From contig CAJNOJ010000020.1 of assembly GCA_905250025.1 (NCBI GenBank), forward strand, positions 558,001 through 622,000: a stretch of 64,000 nt of DNA, in the 5' to 3' direction. This stretch comes from Adineta ricciae. Taxonomy: Eukaryota > Rotifera > Eurotatoria > Adinetida > Adinetidae. The translations under genes and the position numbers were made by a program. Below are positions 36,856-47,599 of this stretch, piece by piece. How positions within the stretch are numbered: the stretch's first letter is position 1; every line of letters starts with the position of its first letter. Under the pieces are notes generated by a model, which searched no databases, had not been told where the DNA came from, and was given only the letters and a program-made list of their open reading frames with translations.

Positions 36856-39090
36856 CTATGAGCCAAATACATCGAAGAGATCAGTAAATGCCTGTGTGCC
36901 AGGTTGTGGTGGAGCTTGACGGGTCGGTTCCCATGGCATTGCAGATTGCGGTCGATTGACTGCTGGTGCCGCCATTTGACTAAAATCACTTCCACCGAAC
37001 ATATTTGCACCAGGAGTTTTCGAACGGTTAGCCATAGATTTTTTTATTAGTTCATGTGCCGCATTGAAATCCACCGGTCGGAATGGATCCGATTCGTCTA
37101 ATTTCTGATTACCACCACCAGTTGATGCTGCCGAAGCCGAAAAGAATGGATCATCCGCTCGACTAACTCCGAACGGATCGGCTGTCGTTGGAAATGCATT
37201 GAATGTATTATTCGCATTAGCAGGCAAACCAAATGGATCAGCAGACGTGCTCGTCGGTGATGTGACTTGTGATTGTTGTTTTGGAGTAACAACTTTATTA
37301 GCTGTAGTTGGTGAAACTGCTGTTTTAACTGGACTATCAGCCAACTAAGGAAAACAATGGATAATCAATGATGAATGGAGAACAAAATGTGATCCTACCT
37401 GTTTGAATTTTGATGTCAATTCATTGATTGCTGAAAGTGAATCTTTTTGTTCACTCTTCATATATTCTTCAATGAGTGCACGTTGACCTTCGACAACATT
37501 CTGATATCGCTCGAGATCAAGTTTAACTTGATTGAATTGCTGTTGTTTGTTTAAAAGTCGACTTTCAATGGTATTTTTTTCATCACGGATTCTATTTAAT
37601 GTTTGACGAACTTCTTGCTGAGCATCGGTTTCAACGGATAGTTCATTGATCTTTTCTCGTGCCAACTCAATTAAGCGATTTTCCTCTTTGATTTGCTGTT
37701 CGATATCATGAATATCTTTGATTGCCTTTTCCTTACGGTTTTGTATATCGCTCAGTTCGCTCTGCTTTTCGGTCATACGTTGTTGACGCTCAACTAGCGT
37801 TGCATTGACTGTCCCGCATCGAAGTTCAAGGGATGCGAGTTCAGCACGTTTATCTTTGACCGCTTGTTGTTTTTCATTGAATTGGATTTCGCATAGACTT
37901 TTCTCGCTGGTTAACGCATTGACTTCGCTCAATAATCGTTGCAATTCAGCGTTGTCACTGTCATTAACTGAGAATGTCTTCGGCCGAAGCGATGGTGGAA
38001 TCATATCATGTGAAAGTTCCATAGGAATTTGGTAGTTCGGTGCTGAAAATGATCAAGAAAAAGAAGTTATTTTCGTATAAGAAAGAAACGAACCTTGCAA
38101 TTTCAGTTGAATGAAGTGCGATGCTAATGCAAACTGTTCAGGATTGAGTTTACCCGTTTGACCGATATCGCACAGATTCCATATATGCGACAGTACAAAA
38201 TTAGGTAGGCCACTTGTTAAAAATGTTTGAAAAACATCATTGCCTGACAGGAATCCATCTTTATCTAAGTCAAGTTGATGAAATAGCACATCGAATTTTT
38301 GCTTGTCTTCGAAACTAACAATCCATTGATCGTCCGTTCGTTTCGATGGTGAGATTTGCGAGGGTGCTAACGATGCTAATGCACCTCCTGTTGACATGAT
38401 ATTCGGTAGACTAATATTGATGTCAACACCCGATACTCGACGCATGCGTATCGGCATTAGATTTGTTGGTAATCGGTCGGGTAATTCGCGAATAGTTGCA
38501 GTTTTTACACCATGAATAAGAAACATTGCAATTGCGAATTCATTTCGATCTAATGCGCCATCTTCATCAATGTCACTTAAGTCCCAAATCTTATGCAATT
38601 GATCAGCTGATAGACCAGACTTGAGAAATATGGGCTTGACAGATGTACCTGGAAGTTTACTCATTGTTCCACTTAGTTTCTCGAATGCGACATCAAATGT
38701 ACAACGAGCTGTAGGTCCAATGGTCCACATATCTGCCACGGCAAGACTTATGCTTTGTGGAATGTCACCACCTAAGTTCGGCGGGACAATATCTTTCGTT
38801 ATATTTGAGTAATCATTGAAATCGAGGTTATTTTGTGCGAGAGCAATAAGTTTCAATCCAATATAAAATCCTCGCCGATCCAAATAACCTCGACCGTGCG
38901 GATCAGCTAAATTCCAAATAATTTTCAAATGTTCAGGTTTTAAATGTGCCCGTTGAAAGTAATTATTCGCTTCGATGGAACTCACGATACCATGATCGTG
39001 AGGGTCGGACTGTGCGAAATGATATTCATACAAAGCATATTGCGATTTGCCGACTACGGTATCTAAATCGATCGTGTCAAATTCAGACAT
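36856..39090 (-). CDS. EPS15: EPS15-like endocytic adaptor
   Basis: Three exons. Three EH domains fill residues 1 to about 345 (SQYALYEYHFAQSDPHDHGI, DIDEDGALDRNEFAIAMFLI and LDLDKDGFLSGNDVF). A coiled coil follows (LLSEVNALTSEKSLCEIQFN to ALIEEYMKSEQ). The tail has DPF motifs (SADPFGL, TADPFGV, DDPFFS, SDPFRP), which in this family bind AP-2. The order EH-EH-EH, coiled coil, DPF is the EPS15/EPS15L1 architecture. There are no ubiquitin-interacting motifs at the C-terminus, unlike the long vertebrate forms. The ATG directly follows a TTTTTTTCAG acceptor. It lies 161 bases downstream of the DNAAF2 stop and may be the last gene of the same transcription unit. Confidence 0.93.
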
Positions 39091-39092
39091 CT
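39091..39092 (-). promoter_or_regulatory. Probable trans-splice acceptor
   Basis: Minus-strand GTTGTTTCTTTTTTTCAG abuts the EPS15 ATG. No AATAAA is seen between the DNAAF2 stop and this site. Confidence 0.6.
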
Positions 39093-39251
39093 GAAAAAAA
39101 GAAACAACATAAAAGTGAATGTTTTTTTTTCTTTTTTCTTTTAAACACCACCAAAGAAATGTCAGTGTAGGAGGAAATGTAATAGTATATACAGAGACAG
39201 AAAGAAAAACACTAGATAACCATGCACATCACGAAAGAAAATTTGACGAAA

Positions 39252-41982
39252 CTAATTGTCTAATTCGAAAATAAGAGGATTAGTAAATTGAACAGCTGAT
39301 TTAGTTGTTGAGGCATTTCCATCTTCACTCTTCGACGATGCGATCCCGCTGGCTTGCCGAGCGATAACATCTTGAAATTCCACGGGATTTTTATATTCAT
39401 TCGATTGATTGGCTGACTTGTTTTTCTCCGATGTCGAATCATCTGGATCACTCGACTGAGAGTTGAGAGAGTCTTGCCGTTTACGCTTTTTCAATTTACG
39501 TTGTTGATGCGACGATAATTTTCTCATACCTGAAACAGGTCCACCTGGCTTAAATGTTTTTCTTGATACTTGATTGTTGAATGTCACATGTTTGACATTC
39601 AGCGACGAACTTGGTGTTGTACATAAACTACTACTACCACCGCTATCTGGCGATGTTACAATACTATTATTTTCATTACTACTAGTCAAATCATCAACAG
39701 TTGAACATGCTTCGAAAACAGGTTCTTCGTGTTGATTATCATTGTTCGAATTATCAAAATGTTCACTGAATGATGCTGAGTACGAACGATATTTTGTTGA
39801 ATTTTTCAGTATACCCTAGAAAAACGAAGGAAACTTAGTCGAAATGACTGAAAAGATATACTTTTAGTTTGAATTCTCCGTTTGATGTTATTCCCAGCTC
39901 AACTTGAGATTCTGACATATGGCGACGATAGACTGTTGGACGCGTAATACTTTTAGGCATTTCAGGAAGTTTGTCTTCCTCCTTTTCTTCATCGGTATTT
40001 GATTGAAGTGATATAGACGAAATTTCATTCGATAATTTATCGTTACTATCCGTTTTAGTTAACGAATTCTTTCGTTTTTGCTTGGCTATCTTTTTCGCTT
40101 GTTTCTTTGTTAATTGCTTCTGCTGGTCGCCATTCAACGAAGTAGACGAGTCCGATCTGGACATGAGAAAGTCGTCCTTGGTCATTGCTTGAGTAGATGA
40201 AGTGTTGGCTTTGTCAGGAGCGGGTGTATTCGATACAGTTGAATAATGCGTCTAAAACATGAAAAAAATATTTATCGATAATGAAAACAAATACCGTGCA
40301 CAGCTGGTAATGTTAGACATGATTCAATATTTGCATGCATGACTTATGAGGGGTGTTTATTTACCTTCATATCGTCGCGATTAACACTGCTTTGAAAATG
40401 ATCGATTTGTTTATTGTTGGAAGTCTTTTTCAAAACAACTAAAACATTGTCATTATTGAATGTTATGCTCGAAGAACTTTCGGCTGTGTCGAAGGTCATT
40501 GGTTCGTCGAAATCAAGACAAAGTTGATGTTGAAGTGGATAAAACCCAGAACCTAACGAGGATAACTGAATGATAACGTGTTGACCATCATTGTCTAGTT
40601 TGAAACTTGATTCATCAACATTTTTCACGTAAATAACAATTGCTAGATGTCCGGAACCTTGTTTGTATTCAAATGGAATTGATGTATAAACTACATTCGC
40701 AGGTTTCTCAATCGCTGCTGCAGGTTCTGCCGTTGGAATAGGTGAGTTGACTTCAGCAGTCTCTTCATTCGTCTCTTCTGGAGGAGTATTTGTTTGCATT
40801 TCAATGATCGTCGAAATTTCTTTGATAACAGCTAATACAACGAGTAACTTCCGCTGTTTTTTGTCAAAACGTGCATGACTATCACTCTCGCGAACTGGAT
40901 AAGATAATGGCAAATCAAGTGAATATTTTGGTGAATCACAGTGAAGTTTAAGTGAACGTTCACATACATCTAGATCGACATTACTCGATGATGCGCATAA
41001 TGGTAGATCGATTTCCACGAGTAATTCTTTCGGACGCATTGAATGTACTTGTGGAACGAGAGAATTTGTGCAATCTTGCATGTCGAACTCACCGCGATGA
41101 ACTATACGATATGTCGGAATCGTAAAACCATTTTCATCTGTACGAGGTGTGTTCGTCTCAGGCGGAGTGATACTGGCTGATGGAGGAGAACTGTTATTTG
41201 TTGAACGATTATGACTCGAAAGGATAACTTTATGGTTTTGAGCAGAAGATAGTGCCTTGTCGATGATTTCATCGCTAGAAAATGTTATTAATCGATGAAA
41301 TGAGATAGCAAATAGTTGCAAACACTTACGTTTTATCTTTTAATTGTTTTTCTGTTTCTTCCACAAAATTCTCTTGCTTTTTCCTAAGAATTGTTGCTTT
41401 TGGTATCCCTTTGAACTTCATTTTCAACCGTTTCACATTCTTTCGATCCAATTTACAATTGTAATTCTTTTCGACTGAGTCTAATGCTGATTCGTCGATC
41501 ATATTCATGAATTTCTCGTTTGTTTCACCCATTCGATAGGTATCCGGAGAGAAAATCACATCGTAAACAGTACATGATTTCGATTCATGATCGAGATCTT
41601 CGTGTGGACCAGCTAGACAATGTGGTAAACTCCACTGTGCACCTTTTTTTCCATTCGACCCATCGGTTTTTGCATAGGAAGGTTTATCTACATGTTCATT
41701 CATTGCAATGTTAATAAAACATTTGGTCTTATCACCAATTGTTGTTTTTAGTACATGACCTGCGTTCGGATGTATGAATGTCACATCCGAGCCACGTTGT
41801 TGCTCGGCAGCGCGAATTTCTTGCTCGTATAGCTCGCGATTCTTTGGATCATTGAGTTCTTCGGCGTATTGAATGAACAATTTGCGAAATTCTGCGTTTT
41901 GAAAAGCGTCCGAAAAGCGTTTCATTTCATCACCAGTTAAATTTAAATCTTTTAATTTATCTTGAAAGGTACTTGCAGTCAT
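39252..41982 (-). CDS. DNAAF2: Dynein assembly factor DNAAF2 (Kintoun), PIH1 domain protein
   Basis: Four exons joined across introns of 50-120 bases. The N-terminus (FQDKLKDLNLTGDEMKRFSD) and PIH1 domain (QWSLPHCLAGPHEDLDHESK, CTVYDVIFSPDTY, FKGIPKATILRKK) match Kintoun. A CS-like domain follows (RIVHRGEFDMQDC, KELLVEIDLPLCASSSNVDL, YSLDLPLSYPVRE). The C-terminal third is Ser/Lys-rich low complexity with a conserved-looking HVTFNNQVS. DNAAF2 acts with HSP90/HSP70 in the cytoplasm to preassemble axonemal dynein arms. The ATG at 41980-41982 is chosen because a splice acceptor (ATTGTTTCAG) sits just 9 bases upstream. METTL9 ends only 35 bases before this start. Confidence 0.92.
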
Positions 41983-41991
41983 AATTGTTAT

Positions 41992-41993
41992 CT
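41992..41993 (-). promoter_or_regulatory. Probable trans-splice acceptor between METTL9 and DNAAF2
   Basis: The METTL9 stop is followed by only 24 bases and then CATTGTTTCAG, leaving no room for a normal promoter or cis-intron. This is the strongest operon junction in the window. Confidence 0.7.
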
Positions 41994-42017
41994 GAAACAA
42001 TGAAAATGTACAATTTA

Positions 42018-42982
42018 TCATATTGCTAACACAAAGACATAATCAAATAGGAAATAATAACTCCGTTCCATATCGCCTTCACATAAATATGGTACACGCG
42101 TTAATTTTTCTAGATGAAAACCTGATGGCTGAATGACGTTCAGCAGAAAACTGTTAATTTGCTCCTCGGGTAGTTCACCTTCAATTTGTAATGATTCATT
42201 CGGCCGGTGATGACTGTTATATTCAAAATAGGGTTTGAACGGAAGAACAAGACTAAGAATTACACGACCGATCTGAGGATTTAGATGATCGCGAATCTGC
42301 TTGAGTAATTGCACAGGATTTTCACAACGATCAAGGACATTTAAACAAGTAATAACATCAAAGATATGATCTCCCCAATGGTTCGTATCGAGCACTGTGT
42401 AACCATAAGTTGATAAACGCCAACGCATAGTTGGAGATAGTTCAGTAACGTAGACTTTGTTAAAACTATTCGCCATGCGTTCAGTTATTGATCCATCGCC
42501 CGCACCGATGTCGAGTAAGGTGGCGAATGGTGATTTTCCATCTGATTCGATATCGAGTAAAGTTTTAAACTGCGCACTTGAGTAAACAAACATACGACCA
42601 CGGCCGAGTAGACCATTTGCTAAGAATAAATACCATAAACTTTTATCAGTTCGACGAAAAACGAAAACTTACCTGATGTTCGTGTCATAAACAATGTTAA
42701 CAAAGACGCAAATAGGGTATGAATCATTTGTAAGAACACATTTTCAGATTTCTCTTCACTTTGTTTGAGAAAGAATTGGGTGTCTTCATCTTCATTCAAT
42801 TGATAGAAACGTTCGCGATATTCATCATGCAATAAATCACTTCGGGATAAGCGATACCATTTCGTTCGATCAATGCTTTTTAAACATCGATCATTTTCAA
42901 TCTTGATCAACGCAGCTCTTGCCCATGACGAACGCACCAATGGATATGATGATTGGTGACAATTGGTACAGTATTCATTCAT
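42018..42982 (-). CDS. METTL9: METTL9, protein-histidine methyltransferase
   Basis: Two exons. The first (42982 to about 42675) encodes MNEYCTNCHQSSYPLVRSSW through the helical FLQMIHTLFASLLTLFMTRT. The second encodes the SAM-binding motif LLDIGAGDGSITERM, YVTELSPTMRWRL, VITCLNVLDRCENPVQLLKQ, RVILSLVLPFKPY and YLCEGDMERSYY. These match the DREV/METTL9 family closely in order. METTL9 makes 1-methylhistidine at alternating HxH motifs in several proteins. Length near 300 residues fits the family. The sequence NGLLGRG joins the exons, as in the vertebrate protein. Confidence 0.94.
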
Positions 42983-42990
42983 CGTTCTAT

Positions 42991-42992
42991 CT
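42991..42992 (-). promoter_or_regulatory. Probable trans-splice acceptor before METTL9
   Basis: Minus-strand CAATAAATTTTAG ends 8 bases before the METTL9 ATG, in the 101-base gap after the SDR stop. Confidence 0.6.
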
Positions 42993-43083
42993 AAAATTTA
43001 TTGTTTGTATACGTAATTTTTTCGTAAGAAAACGAATGATTAGAGAAACGAAATCACAGCGAGGAGTCGAGAGAATTTGTTAT

Positions 43084-44488
43084 TCAATTATTACGAATTT
43101 CTTTTAATGCATCTCGTAAATTTGTCATTTCTTCACTTAGCTTCCAGAGACGTTCAGCTGATTGTCTATCTTGCGATGTTTTCGATGATGGACATTCTTT
43201 ACATTCCCTGTAGATATTCAAATCTCGATGGAACAATATTTCAATAGAATAGCTAATACTCACGAAAAATATTTGCCAGTCACATGATCTAATTGCCGAT
43301 CCGTTGCAAGATAGATCGATGTCTGAGCGCCTTGTTCGGGAGTTTTCGTTAAACAGTACCATATAGGTGTAATCAACAGAATAATACCATCTAAAATACT
43401 TTGATAATTCCCCAGGATACTTCGTGTGACTTCCGTTCGAACAACGCCTATGAATAATTGATGAAATAAACTCAATCAGTAAGGATTTATTAATACCTGG
43501 GTGGAGGCTATTGGCTGTGATATTCGTATCTGAAATTGAATTTTTGATGAGCTGAGAATTCATTCGATGACAAAATGTACCTTGTAACCGCCGCGCTAGT
43601 TCATTGGTAAATAAAACATTGGCTAATTTACTATGAGAATAGGCATTCATTCTCCAATATGGTTTTGTGAAGTTGATGTCATCCCAATTGATTTGGAGTC
43701 CCCAAACTGAATTTCACGAGAGAAAATGAATGTTTTCCTCGTGGGAAAGAAGAAATGATTTACAAGCATGATTGATTGATGAGACATTGATAATCCGAGC
43801 TGATGGTGCTTTTTTCATCAAGTCCAAAAGAAGATTGGTTAGGAGAAAGTGACCGAGATGATTAACAGCAAAATGAATCTCATAACCGTCAACTGATTTT
43901 CCTGATGCCATCATAACACCTAAAGAAGCGCTCTGTTTTATCCCGAAATCATTTCGATGGTCTACTCACCGGCATTGTTGATTAAAACATCTAATTTTGT
44001 TAATCTGTCGCGTAACCGTTTAGCACACTCTCGAACTGACTGTAAGGAAGCAAGATCCAGCATTTCCATTTCAACTTTCTCACTCCCGGACAGTCGACGT
44101 ATGTCTCTTAATGCTTCTTCCGTTCGTTTCCGATCCCGACACGCTAATATCACATGTGCACCTATTCCACAATAAAGACAACCATTCGACAATCTAACTT
44201 CAATGATAAAAGTCTCTCACCTCGTCTAGCTAATTCAACTGCAGCATATTTTCCAATGCCTGTATTACTTCCCGTAATCACAACCGTTTTTCCATCCATT
44301 CGATCTGACGATGGACACCGTGTACCAGAGACATAGTAGATATTCACCAAATAAAGTAAAACTATAATAAACGAGGAAAAACAACAAATGAGAACTTTCA
44401 AGCGACTGATATCTCGTCGTACACAATAAGAGCAGCTTCACGTACACATGACAATACTAGCGAGGAAAATCCACATGAGCCAAGTCAT
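43084..44488 (-). CDS. Retinol-dehydrogenase-like short-chain dehydrogenase (RDH11-14 type)
   Basis: Several exons of a classical SDR. The cofactor motif [19 protein letters not shown] comes first, then [20 protein letters not shown], the NNAG motif, [20 protein letters not shown], a Ser within NVSSI, and the catalytic YSHSK followed by [17 protein letters not shown]. The end is [11 protein letters not shown]...EIRNN. The order fits the RDH11/12/13/14 subfamily, which reduces or oxidises retinoid or lipid aldehydes with NADP(H) at membranes. I place the start at 44488 ([14 protein letters not shown]), joined by an intron with donor GTACGT and acceptor TTATTATAG to [15 protein letters not shown]. 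Together these make a signal anchor. No ATG is available in the second exon upstream of the domain. Substrate unknown. Confidence 0.87.
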
Positions 44489-44502
44489 CGTGAAGAATTT
44501 AT

Positions 44503-44504
44503 CT
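44503..44504 (-). promoter_or_regulatory. Probable trans-splice acceptor between TSEN2 and the SDR
   Basis: The 34-base gap between the TSEN2 stop and the SDR ATG holds CTGTTTATTTCAG, ending 14 bases before the ATG. Confidence 0.7.
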
Positions 44505-44522
44505 GAAATAAACAGAGAAGAG

Positions 44523-45857
44523 TTAGTTAGTCTCATCTACTGATTGATGCTGCGTTGGTATCCATCGTTGAATTTCGACTGTTTTTATCTTGACATTCTC
44601 GAGAAACTCTCCGATATTATTCGAATTTGTATCTACGTTTTCAACATGAACTAGAAGCAATACTTTCGCCGCATTCAGACATGCTCGATTTAGACCGGAG
44701 AGAAATGACCATGTCGAACTGTTGATCTGCCAAAAATTCTCAATCGAAACGCAATAAACAGCGTGATTGAGGCTTGGACCAAATTTATAGAGCACTACAA
44801 ACGCGAAACAAACAATGTTCAATGAATACAAAAGCAGTTAACTCACTGTAGTCGCAACCAAATTTCAATCCACACTTGACTATCCATCCGCTACTACGAA
44901 AATAATAATAAACAGCATATTTCAATGGAAAATTATGATCTTTCAGAGTGAATCGGTGCCATAAATCATCTGGAGATAAAATCTACCATGAATTACCATA
45001 ATGACATGTAATTTTTAGAGTTAACTTACTTGATTAGTTTCATCTTTGACACTCAAACAGCCAAGACCATGTTGTAAAAAGATTGTCTATCAAAAATCGA
45101 AGGTCATTTCGGAGCAGAGATAAAACAATCCTACTTCTTCAGGTAAAAGATATACACGCTCGTAAAGGACTAACTTTGCCGATGAAATCTCCATATTGTT
45201 ATCTGAAATCGATTGGAATTCGAGCGGAAATGTCGACGAATAGATTCGTCTTTCTTCCAGAATATTCTGGCATGCTTGACGATTCTCTTCGCGAACTTGG
45301 TCGACAGATGACGCCAACATTTTTTGATTCAACTCTTGAAGAAATTCTTTTTCGAAGTCGGACATCGTTTCACTAAAAGTAAATTCGATCAAATCCGTTA
45401 AGAGCAGAAATTCTGAACGGCAAACTTTATTTCAGTTGATTCGACAGTTCGTAAACGATACGGTTTCTCATATCTTTTCCTGCTATTCGGAATTGTTTCT
45501 AAGAGTAACGATGGCGATGCTTGAGTAGTTGTCCGTACAAATTCACATTTACCAAAACTTCCCTGAAACCAAAGTAATGACACTTCCCGAAGAAATAGAT
45601 GATTCTGTGCTTACATATCTGAAAAGTTTATCACCTTGTTCAACATCGGGTATCATAACAAGATCGTCAACAATCTTAGCTTCGTAACATGGCCAATGCT
45701 CGTCATTTTCTTCGACCTTTACTCACAAGAACGAATATCGTATGACAATCCCATCGATTCTTCTTACTCGATCAATATCATAGATAAACAATGGAAATAG
45801 TTTCAAATATTTGATTCTGTTCGCTCGAACTTTACTAAAATGGGCCGTTCGTTTCAT
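44523..45857 (-). CDS. TSEN2: tRNA-splicing endonuclease catalytic subunit SEN2
   Basis: Seven exons, about 340 residues. The N-terminal part (HWPCYEAKIVDDLVMIPDVE, GSFGKCEFVRTT) aligns with the SEN2 N-domain. The C-terminal nuclease domain has YYYFRSSGWIVKCGLKFG and then CDYMLYKFGPSLNHAVYCVS, ending in NAAKVLLLVHV. The expected catalytic Tyr (LYKFGP), His (LNHAVY) and Lys (AAKVL) are all present. SEN2 cuts the 5' splice site of pre-tRNA introns in the TSEN complex in the nucleus. The long disordered middle of the vertebrate protein is missing. The start ATG (45855-45857) follows a TTGTTTGTTGTAG acceptor by 6 bases. First gene of the proposed operon. Confidence 0.9.
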
Positions 45858-45863
45858 TGAAAT

Positions 45864-45865
45864 CT
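45864..45865 (-). promoter_or_regulatory. Probable trans-splice acceptor before TSEN2
   Basis: Minus-strand TTTGTTGTAG, 6 bases before the ATG. A short upstream cis-exon cannot be excluded, since GGTGAGTT near 45899 looks like a donor. Confidence 0.45.
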
Positions 45866-46031
45866 ACAACAAACAAGAAAAAAGATTCGAACTCACCCAT
45901 CTCCGATATCCTAAAGGGAAAAATTAAAGCGTTTAGATCAATCACTAACATACTCGCCGATTAATTTAATGCTTGAAATCGTTCTACATAAAGCAATGAT
46001 GCGTAATTTCGTTTTTCGATTTGTGGTTTAT

Positions 46032-46060
46032 CTAACTACGTCATTGACATAACTACGTCA
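46032..46060 (-). promoter_or_regulatory. CRE-like direct repeat upstream of TSEN2
   Basis: TAACTACGTCAT occurs twice, 17 bases apart (46032-46043 and 46049-46060). Each contains ACGTCA, a core of CREB/ATF sites. It lies 175-200 bases upstream of the first gene of the proposed operon. Function inferred from position and motif only. Confidence 0.3.
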
Positions 46061-47578
46061 TGGTCGGAGGCAAGCTTGTATTCAAATCCGAACTGTATTT
46101 GCTTTTCAATGTTTAAACTTGTTTGATCAATGATCAATTCTGTGTTCGAGAAACAATTCATGAGTCACTTCACTATATGCAGATGATCGAACGAGCAACC
46201 AGTTAGTTGCTTAGATGTACCACACGAATGAGAACAGAAGAATACATGACTGGCACACAGCGACCTCTTAGTATGTATAGACAGTAACATAATGAACCAG
46301 CGTGGAATGCTCTATCTTGGAATTAGTTTCGAAATAACATCGATTCCAGGATTTCATGAGTATGTAATCATGCTGATCTGCAAAATTTCCGTGTAAAGGT
46401 CTCTGGGAACAATTTTTAGGTTGATTGATAAAAAGAGCATAAAATATCGATTAATGTTGTTGATTTATCTAAGATTTCTTTTCTAGGTGAAAAATAATCA
46501 ATTGTTCATGTTCCTTTGAGAGATAACGCAATGAAAGGCGAGATGTGATTTTTGTTTTTCAAAAAAACGAACATCAACAAGGGATTGGATTAATCAATAT
46601 GAAGAAGTTTTGTCGAGAAAATTTCTTTCGATCGACTATCTTTAACTTGTCAGGAATGTCAAAATATCCGTCGACGTCTATTTAGTTTTTTGTGTAAATA
46701 AATAAAGAACAAAAAGAATAGCCAATATACTATTAAGAAGGATAACGTTGAGAATATCGAAATGAGATTTGTTTTCCTTACACTGTTATGTTATTAGGAG
46801 AGATATATATGTCAACGCGAAGTCTTAATGAAAATTCTGTTTGTTACATTAGAAGAGCCAAAGGAATTATTCTATTTGTCTTTCTTCTCTTTTCCTACGA
46901 GTAGTGCCAGCGACTGCTGTTGTAAACAGCTAATTAACGCTGAATTACTGTTAACAAATCTGTAACGAGATGAGAAATGTATTCAATGAATTAACGAGTG
47001 GATGTTTGCTTGTCGGATATGGCGACAAGAAACGGTATAGGTACGAGAGTGTTCTCTTTGCTGTTTGCATTCGCTGAGGGAAATTAAACAATTCGTGAGT
47101 TCCTCGATTCATTCGATAGTCGAAGCGGTGAAAGTTGATCATGAGAGAGAAAATAAACATCATTCAGATATCGTTTATTTACATCAAATGAGACAAATAT
47201 AATAAACAAATAGTTTCGTCCGAGATACAATCTGCTAGAGTTGACGTACAAGATTCGATTATGATAAGGTCATGTGCAAAGTTGAAGATAGAGAGAAAGA
47301 TGATCTGCATTTTTTGCATATAAATCGAAAACGTGATCATCGGGACTAACACGTAAGTTTTGTAGAATTTAGAAATCGATCTATTTGTTTCGCTGAATGC
47401 ATTTTGAAAACTCACGGCGAGGAAGAAAAGATATCGGTTTCTGTTCTAGATGCATACAAATCATTTATTATTTAGATGAAATATTTTTCTTTGTATACAA
47501 TAACAAAAGGTGGTTCTCTCGATTCTCATGATAATATCAGCATAGAAATAAAACATTCTGCATCTTTTATTCTTCTAT

Positions 47579-47580
47579 AG
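47579..47580 (+). promoter_or_regulatory. Probable trans-splice acceptor
   Basis: TTTTATTCTTCTATAG ends 19 bases before the ATG at 47600 and supports that start over the later ATG at 47751. Confidence 0.5.
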
Positions 47581-47599
47581 GATATTGATTCGATACTCA

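Larger units (their letters stand above)
39252..45857 (-). other. Proposed polycistronic unit: TSEN2, SDR, METTL9, DNAAF2
   Basis: Four genes on one strand with coding gaps of 34, 101 and 35 bases, each gap ending in a splice acceptor 8-14 bases before the next ATG. EPS15 (gap 161) may be a fifth member. Rotifers are known to use spliced-leader trans-splicing, which can resolve such transcripts. The arrangement is seen; co-transcription is inferred. Confidence 0.6.
45858..47599. other. Divergent intergenic region, TSEN2 operon / Cys-less channel gene
   Basis: About 1.7 kb, AT-rich, with the upstream sequences of the operon on one side and of the channel gene on the other. Minus-strand ORFs at 46951-47163 and 47179-47415 have no domain or splice support. 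A CRE-like direct repeat lies at 46032-46060. A splice acceptor at 47579-47580 precedes the channel start. Confidence 0.5.

Noticed and set aside
44162-44401. Possible SDR start at 44401
   Set aside because: The codon there is TTG, not ATG. A start at 44488 joined by a GT-AG intron gives a proper signal anchor in frame.
46951-47415. Two minus-strand ORFs of 70 and 78 residues in the intergenic region
   Set aside because: No domain, no acceptor or donor support, and composition typical of AT-rich noncoding DNA.
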